Assembly (NCBI RefSeq): GCF_009807035.1
Contig: NZ_WUBI01000002.1
Coordinates: 744,001-808,000 of the forward strand
Direction of reading: 5' to 3'
Source: Paenibacillus dendrobii
Lineage (GTDB): Bacteria; Bacillota; Bacilli; Paenibacillales; Paenibacillaceae
DNA: 64,000 nucleotides
Shown: piece by piece, positions 59,665 to 64,000 of the stretch
Layout of the letters: each line of letters opens with the position of its first letter
How positions within the stretch are numbered: the stretch's first letter is position 1
Made by a program: the position numbers and the translations under genes
Notes under the pieces: generated by a model
What the model saw: the letters and a program-made list of their open reading frames with translations, nothing else
What the model was told of the DNA's origin: nothing
The model's database searches: none

Positions 59665-60966
59665 ATGAACTCCCGCCTGCTTACCAGCCTGGCTAAGTTG
59701 TCTTTTTCCCTTTTGGTCATACCGCCGCTGCTCTTGTCCTGCTCCAATACGAACGAGCCCAAGCAAATGCCGAAGCCCAAGGATAATCCGGCTGCAGTCA
59801 TTAATTTTGTTGCATCGGAGTACAGTTCTCAAACGCGGCCACTGCTTGAAAACATAGTTCAGGACTTCATGCTCAAAAATCCGGATATCGTCATCAATCT
59901 GCAAGTGGCCAACTGGGATATTCTCGATATCATCTACACCACCCTGATCAGCAAAAATCAGCCGCCGGACCTGCTCAACACCAATGTATACACCCACTTC
60001 GCCAACGACGGTCTGCTAAACGACATGGATGATCTCATCTCACCGGAGCTCAAGAAAAAGTTTTACCCGGATCTGTTGAAGCTGGACAGCTGGAACGGAA
60101 AACAGTATGCCATTCCCTATGTATCCTCGACACGAAAGTTGTATTACAACAAGCAATTGTTCAGGGATGCAGGCATTGAATCGCCTCCTAAGACATGGTC
60201 CGAACTGAAACAAGACGCCCAAAAAATCAAAGATACCGGCATGGCCTCCGGCTTTGGCGTGGATCTGACAGACAATGAAATCCAGGCATACCTTTCCTAC
60301 TTTTTCCTTGGCGCCGGAGGCGGTTGGACCAAGGATGGCAAATGGACCATCAATTCTCCCGAAAACGTGGAGGGGCTGACTTTCCTTAAAGAAATGTACT
60401 TACAGGGATTGACCGATTCCGATCCTACCGTGACCACCCGGGATGAGAAACAACGTGTGCTTGGAGACGGCAAGCTTGGCATGATGATCTCAGGCAACTA
60501 TTTCAATTTGGTCGTTCCGCGCGAATTCCCGGAATTGGAATACGATAAAGGCCCTATACCGGTTAAGGACGGCGTAAAGCCGATTAATTTTGGCGTCCAA
60601 GACACGCTGGTTTCCTTCAAAACCGATCATACCAACAAGGTGGCCATTTCCAAATTTCTCGATTATCTCTACTCCAGCCCGGTATATGAAGAAATCATCC
60701 AGCAGGAGGGCTTCCTGCCCGTTACTGAGCTTACAGGCGAGAGACTCGGGTCAGCCAACGAGGAGATGAAGGCAGACCTTGCCGCGCTGCGCGAGGCGAG
60801 CTACTATCCGATCCAGCAGCCCGAATGGCAAGCCGTGATGGACACGGCGCGTAAAATGGGAGATGCGGTGCTTCATGACGATGTTACCCCCAAGCAGGCG
60901 CTGGATCAGCTTCAGAAATTTGCTGAAGAAGAACAGCAAGAGCTTAAAAAGCATCAACGCCAATAA
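59665..60966 (+). CDS. ABC-type sugar-binding lipoprotein without adjacent permease
   Basis: A 433-residue extracellular solute-binding protein of the CUT1 class. The signal peptide ends in the lipobox PLLLSC (Cys26). The mature chain has the usual features: LLNTNVYTHFANDGLLNDMDD-like segment near residue 100, then PYVSSTRKLYYNKQLFRDAG, SGNYFNLVVP, and a C-terminal helical part. The ATG follows AAAGGTG. It closes the cassette that begins at 55218 and is followed by a terminator. It may deliver ligand to permeases encoded elsewhere, including the next operon, or act in sensing. Confidence 0.88.
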   Translation: MNSRLLTSLAKLSFSLLVIPPLLLSCSNTNEPKQMPKPKDNPAAVINFVASEYSSQTRPLLENIVQDFMLKNPDIVINLQVANWDILDIIYTTLISKNQPPDLLNTNVYTHFANDGLLNDMDDLISPELKKKFYPDLLKLDSWNGKQYAIPYVSSTRKLYYNKQLFRDAGIESPPKTWSELKQDAQKIKDTGMASGFGVDLTDNEIQAYLSYFFLGAGGGWTKDGKWTINSPENVEGLTFLKEMYLQGLTDSDPTVTTRDEKQRVLGDGKLGMMISGNYFNLVVPREFPELEYDKGPIPVKDGVKPINFGVQDTLVSFKTDHTNKVAISKFLDYLYSSPVYEEIIQQEGFLPVTELTGERLGSANEEMKADLAALREASYYPIQQPEWQAVMDTARKMGDAVLHDDVTPKQALDQLQKFAEEEQQELKKHQRQ

Positions 60967-61281
60967 GGAATTAATGGTCTAAGCTTGCTTCAAAGCTTGA
61001 TTAACCTTGATCAGATCCAAGAAGAGCCGGACATTGTCCGGCTCTTCTTGTGCATTCTTACAGCCTTTCTACGCGGACCCTTCTATTTTGGATTAGACCG
61101 AATAAGTTATAGATAGAGTTATGACGAAAATTCATTTTTTGCAGAAAAGAAAATAATAAAGAATTCGTGGAAGAATTTCGATGGAGCCGCACGTCCCATC
61201 TCACTATGATAAATGTAGGCGCTGTAATTCAAGACAGTAGACGATATGGCGTGAACATTATTCTTGAGGAGGGTTAGCTTT
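60967..61281 (+). other. intergenic region before the third ABC operon
   Basis: After the terminator at 61022-61050 about 230 bases remain to hold the promoter of the binding-protein gene at 61282. TATGAT near 61205 could be a -10, but no acceptable -35 is at normal distance. No repeats or further frames were seen. Confidence 0.45.
61022..61050 (+). terminator. intrinsic terminator after the second sensor cassette
   Basis: AAGAGCCGGAC-att-GTCCGGCTCTT is a perfect 11-bp stem with a 3-base loop, followed by CTTGT. The T-run is short. Confidence 0.75.
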
Positions 61282-62658
61282 ATGGTCTCAAAAACAAGAT
61301 TGGCTGCTTTGGGTATTGCGGCATTGTTGGCCGTGGCTCCACTTGCAGGTTGCGGCAGTTCCAAAGAAGAAGCTAAACAACCGGAACCCGCAAAAACAGA
61401 TGAAACAACAACCAAAACGGATGAAGGCACTAAAACAGAACCAACCGACAGCGGAACGAAGAAATTGACAGGCGATTTTGAAATCCAATACTTTGTTGGC
61501 GGATACGGCGACAAATGGTGGAAGAAAGTCATTGCCGACTTCCAAGCTGCAAACCCGGATCTGAAGGTTAAAGAAAGCGGCGGTCCTAAGATCAACGATC
61601 AAATGAAACCCCGCTGGGTCGGAGGCAATCCGCCGGATTTCGTATACATCGACGGACCTAACCTGAACGACCGCCAAATGGTTGAAGACGGACAGCTCGA
61701 AGATCTGACCGACTGGCTGAAGGATGCCAAAAATATCGACGGCGATAAAATCACCGATATTCTGGCACAACCTCCGCAAGAATTTGACGGTAAAGTCTAC
61801 GACATCCCTCTCGTTCTGAACTCTTGGGGCGTGTTCTGGGATAAGGCTCTCTTCCAAGAAAAAGGATGGGAAGAGCCAACCGACTGGCAGTCCTTCCTGG
61901 CTGTGAGCGATAAGATCAAAGCCGCTGGAACGACACCTTTCATCCATACAGGTAAATATCCTTACTACATTAACGGTGCCATCCTGTATCCGGCTATCGT
62001 TTCTGCGAATAACAACGACATTTCGATCCTTCAGGACATGGCAGCATCCAAAGTTGAAGCCTTCCAACAACCGGCTGTAATGACTGCCCTGAAGAAAATC
62101 GTGGAGCTTCGCGATAAAGGGTTCATCGACAAAGCTTCCATCCAGATCAACCATACGGATTCCCAAATGCTCTTCCTGCAACATAAGGATGCATTTATTC
62201 CAAACGGCCTCTGGTTGCCTAACGAAATGGCTAAAGACGTTCCAGGCGGATTCTCCTTCGGCTTCATCCCATCGGTTACGCAAGATGCCGGCGGTAAAGT
62301 TGTTGCGAACACATCTACTGCAAACGTAGCCATCGCGAAAAACGCGAAGAATAAAGAAGCAGCTAAAGCATTCCTGGAGTTCGTATTCTCCAAAGCTCAA
62401 GCTTCCCAATGGGCAGAGCTTAGCGGCGCTCCTTCCAATATCAAAGGCGACATCAGTGCTTCCAACGCGCCTAGCCATGTTAAAGACGCAGCTAAATACC
62501 TGACCGATGCCAACACCGTCGTAGTACCTGCCATTACTTTCAACGCCGACGTTGACAAGGCTATGCAGGATGCCACAGACGCCCTGACCATTAGCAAGAT
62601 CACCCCAGAACAATGGGTAGAACGTGTAGTAGAAGCAGCAAAAAAAGCATCAAAATAA
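61282..62658 (+). CDS. sugar ABC transporter substrate-binding lipoprotein
   Basis: A 458-residue CUT1-type binding protein. The ATG at 61282 behind GAGGAGGG is preferred over the frame start at 61264. The signal peptide ends in the lipobox APLAGC (Cys24), followed by a long Lys/Glu/Thr/Pro linker. The binding fold then shows FEIQYFVGGYGDKWW, GGNPPDFVYIDGP, YDIPLVLNSWGVFWDKALF and SGAPSNIKGDISASN. It is the first gene of an operon with two permeases and is followed by a stem-loop that probably separates its expression level from theirs. The ligand is a sugar or oligosaccharide; the identity is open. Confidence 0.92.
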   Translation: MVSKTRLAALGIAALLAVAPLAGCGSSKEEAKQPEPAKTDETTTKTDEGTKTEPTDSGTKKLTGDFEIQYFVGGYGDKWWKKVIADFQAANPDLKVKESGGPKINDQMKPRWVGGNPPDFVYIDGPNLNDRQMVEDGQLEDLTDWLKDAKNIDGDKITDILAQPPQEFDGKVYDIPLVLNSWGVFWDKALFQEKGWEEPTDWQSFLAVSDKIKAAGTTPFIHTGKYPYYINGAILYPAIVSANNNDISILQDMAASKVEAFQQPAVMTALKKIVELRDKGFIDKASIQINHTDSQMLFLQHKDAFIPNGLWLPNEMAKDVPGGFSFGFIPSVTQDAGGKVVANTSTANVAIAKNAKNKEAAKAFLEFVFSKAQASQWAELSGAPSNIKGDISASNAPSHVKDAAKYLTDANTVVVPAITFNADVDKAMQDATDALTISKITPEQWVERVVEAAKKASK

Positions 62659-62682
62659 TAAATAGCAACAGACGATAAAGAC

Positions 62683-62718
62683 GGAGGATGACGAGGATAT
62701 ACTCTTCGGTCATCCTCC
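62683..62718 (+). terminator. stem-loop between the binding-protein and permease genes (attenuator or mRNA stabiliser)
   Basis: GGAGGATGAC and GTCATCCTCC form a perfect 10-bp stem, with an inner GAG/CTC pairing, followed by TTAAATTATTTT. It lies 25 bases after the binding-protein stop. Such intercistronic stems let the binding protein be made in excess over the permeases. Confidence 0.65.
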
Positions 62719-62750
62719 TTAAATTATTTTGGAAAGGCAGGTTTAACCAG

Positions 62751-63653
62751 ATGAAATTGGGAACAACCAAGTGGCAGCGTAACCTGTTTATCGCAACTTT
62801 CATTCTACCCACGTTTCTGTTCTTCTGCGTGTTTATGATCTATCCTGTCATACAAGCCATGTATTATTCCTTGTTCGACTGGTCTGGCTCTTCGGATCAT
62901 AAAACGTTTATCGGTTTGGACAACTTCAAAGAAATGATTCATGACCCGATTGTCTGGAACGCGATGGGCAACGACTACTTTCTCGTTGTAGGCAAAATTA
63001 TCGGCATTATGATTTTGGCCACTTTTTTCGCTATCGCATTAACCCGGTTCCGTTTCAAATTATCAAACTTTTTCCGCTCCATCTTCTTCATTCCGAATGT
63101 AATCTCCGTTGTCGTTATCGGCGTACTATGGAATTTCATTTATAACCCGCAGATCGGCTTTTTGAACTCCTTTCTGTCCCTGTTTACCAAAGACAAAGTG
63201 GACATTACTTGGCTGGGCTTTACCAGTCATACGATCTGGATGCTTCTTCCTCCGGCGATCTGGGCGGGTATCGGCTTCTACATGATTCTCCTGATTGCAG
63301 CCATTCAAAGTATTCCGGAATCTTACTACGAAGCCTCAGGTCTGGAGGGCGCCGGACAATGGACGCAGTTCCGCTACATCACCCTGCCTTTGATCTGGGA
63401 ACAAATGAAGGTATCCATCCTGAATATCATGATGACGACGCTGAACGGATCCTTTGTCATCGTTATGATCATGACGAACGGCGGACCCGACAACTCCACG
63501 CAGGTTATGGGCTCCTACTTGTATCAGATGGCCTTCACACAATATCATTTCGGCTATGGTGCTGCCATCGGCGTACTGATTTTGATCGTTTCACTCATTA
63601 CGACTGTTATTTTGCAACGCTTAATGCATCAGGAAACTATTGAAATCAGCTGA
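62751..63653 (+). CDS. sugar ABC transporter permease, MalF type
   Basis: A 300-residue permease. The open frame begins at ATG 62688, but that codon lies inside the stem-loop; the ATG at 62751 with GGAAAGGCAGG upstream gives the typical start (KLGTTKWQRNLFIATFILPTFLFF). Six membrane helices are visible, with the EAA loop YEASGLEGAGQWTQFRYITLPLIW contacting the ATPase. The motif NGGPDNSTQVMGSYLYQMAF near the C-terminus is standard in this class. It is followed 27 bases later by the partner permease. No ATPase is seen in the window. Confidence 0.92.
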   Translation: MKLGTTKWQRNLFIATFILPTFLFFCVFMIYPVIQAMYYSLFDWSGSSDHKTFIGLDNFKEMIHDPIVWNAMGNDYFLVVGKIIGIMILATFFAIALTRFRFKLSNFFRSIFFIPNVISVVVIGVLWNFIYNPQIGFLNSFLSLFTKDKVDITWLGFTSHTIWMLLPPAIWAGIGFYMILLIAAIQSIPESYYEASGLEGAGQWTQFRYITLPLIWEQMKVSILNIMMTTLNGSFVIVMIMTNGGPDNSTQVMGSYLYQMAFTQYHFGYGAAIGVLILIVSLITTVILQRLMHQETIEIS

Positions 63654-63680
63654 TTTGAAATAGCACGGGAGGAACAAATT

Positions 63681-64000
63681 ATGAAATCAGGCGGTTTAAA
63701 TCCAATTTTCAAAATCATATTCTTTGCTATTCTGATCATATGGGGCTTGTCCGTGCTCTATCCGCTGCTCTGGACATTGCTCGACGCCCTGAAAAACAAT
63801 GATCAATTTTTCCGTAAAATGCCATGGTCTTTGCCGGATATTCCGCTGCTATGGAGCAACTTTACGTACGTATGGAGTGAATTCAGCTTCGATAAATACT
63901 TTATGAACTCCGTCGTCGTTACGATCGGTTCGACTTTGCTGGGATTATTTCTCGCCGCGACTACAGCATACGTGCTGGCAAGATATCAGTTCAAAGGCAG
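63681..64000 (+). CDS. sugar ABC transporter permease, MalG type (3' end outside the window)
   Basis: The first 106 codons of the second permease; the frame is open at the right edge. The ATG follows GGGAGGAACAAATT. An N-terminal helix (IIFFAILIIWGLSVLYPLLW), the segment TLLDALKNNDQFF, and NSVVVTIGSTLLGLFLAATTAYVLARYQF match the start of MalG-like permeases, including the usual AYxLARxxF. It completes the operon that starts at 61282. Confidence 0.9.
   Translation, partial: MKSGGLNPIFKIIFFAILIIWGLSVLYPLLWTLLDALKNNDQFFRKMPWSLPDIPLLWSNFTYVWSEFSFDKYFMNSVVVTIGSTLLGLFLAATTAYVLARYQFKG

Noticed and set aside
61288-62613. A 441-codon minus-strand frame opposite the binding protein
   Set aside because: It covers almost exactly the real lipoprotein gene in antisense and has no start signal or domain.
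62688-62750. The upstream ATG for the MalF-type permease
   Set aside because: It lies inside the stem-loop with no spacing to its GGAGG, and the added residues precede the normal permease start.
1-64000. CRISPR arrays, tRNA or rRNA genes, phage or transposon genes
   Set aside because: No direct-repeat array, cloverleaf, rRNA-like stretch or mobile-element motif was noticed while reading both strands.

Overview
The window looks like chromosomal DNA of a Paenibacillus-type Firmicute. The signs are strong AGGAGG-type ribosome sites, compact intrinsic terminators, LplABC-like sugar transporters paired with YesM/YesN-type two-component systems, a TatA/TatC pair and a LoaP-type NusG paralogue. No rRNA, tRNA, CRISPR array, transposase or phage gene was seen.

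Region 1 (1-31012, minus strand) is the 5' part of a large trans-acyltransferase polyketide synthase operon. It runs leftwards: a stand-alone AT fused to a PfaD-like enoylreductase, then three megasynthases, the last cut by the left edge. Read in order, the line is FkbH-ACP loading; KS-DH*-KR-MT-ACP; KS(with ACP-like insert)-DH-KR-ACP; KS-DH-KR-ACP; KS | DH-ACP (a module split between two proteins); KS-DH-KR-ACP*-ACP; KS-ACP-ACP... (tandem ACPs with the Trp typical of beta-branching). The elongating modules have no cis AT. The expected product begins with a glycerate-derived starter, carries several double bonds and probably a beta-branch. The rest of the cluster lies left of the window.

Region 2 (31013-33828) is the control end. 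The roughly 550-base leader carries a strong intrinsic terminator facing the PKS operon, overlapping hairpins upstream of it, and a small frameshifted reading frame whose stop overlaps the AT-ER start. Divergent from it is loaP, encoding a processive antiterminator of the family known to act on PKS operons. Behind loaP are a SpoIIAA-like protein and an Sfp-type phosphopantetheinyl transferase that could activate the carrier proteins.

Region 3 (33829-45368) is mostly metabolic: a VOC protein, a beta-propeller lactonase, an exonuclease, and a three-gene membrane sugar-dehydrogenase locus (Tat-signal small subunit plus two tandem GMC flavoproteins) close to tatC-tatA. A lipoprotein, an SDR, a GNAT acetyltransferase and a pentapeptide-repeat protein follow.

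Region 4 (45649-64000) is carbohydrate sensing and uptake: an LplB/LplC/LplA-type ABC system followed by a YesM/YesN pair; a LacI regulator with pgmB and a decayed gene between them; a second YesN/YesM pair followed by a membrane-anchored sugar-binding protein and a binding lipoprotein without permeases; and a third ABC system whose second permease is cut by the right edge.
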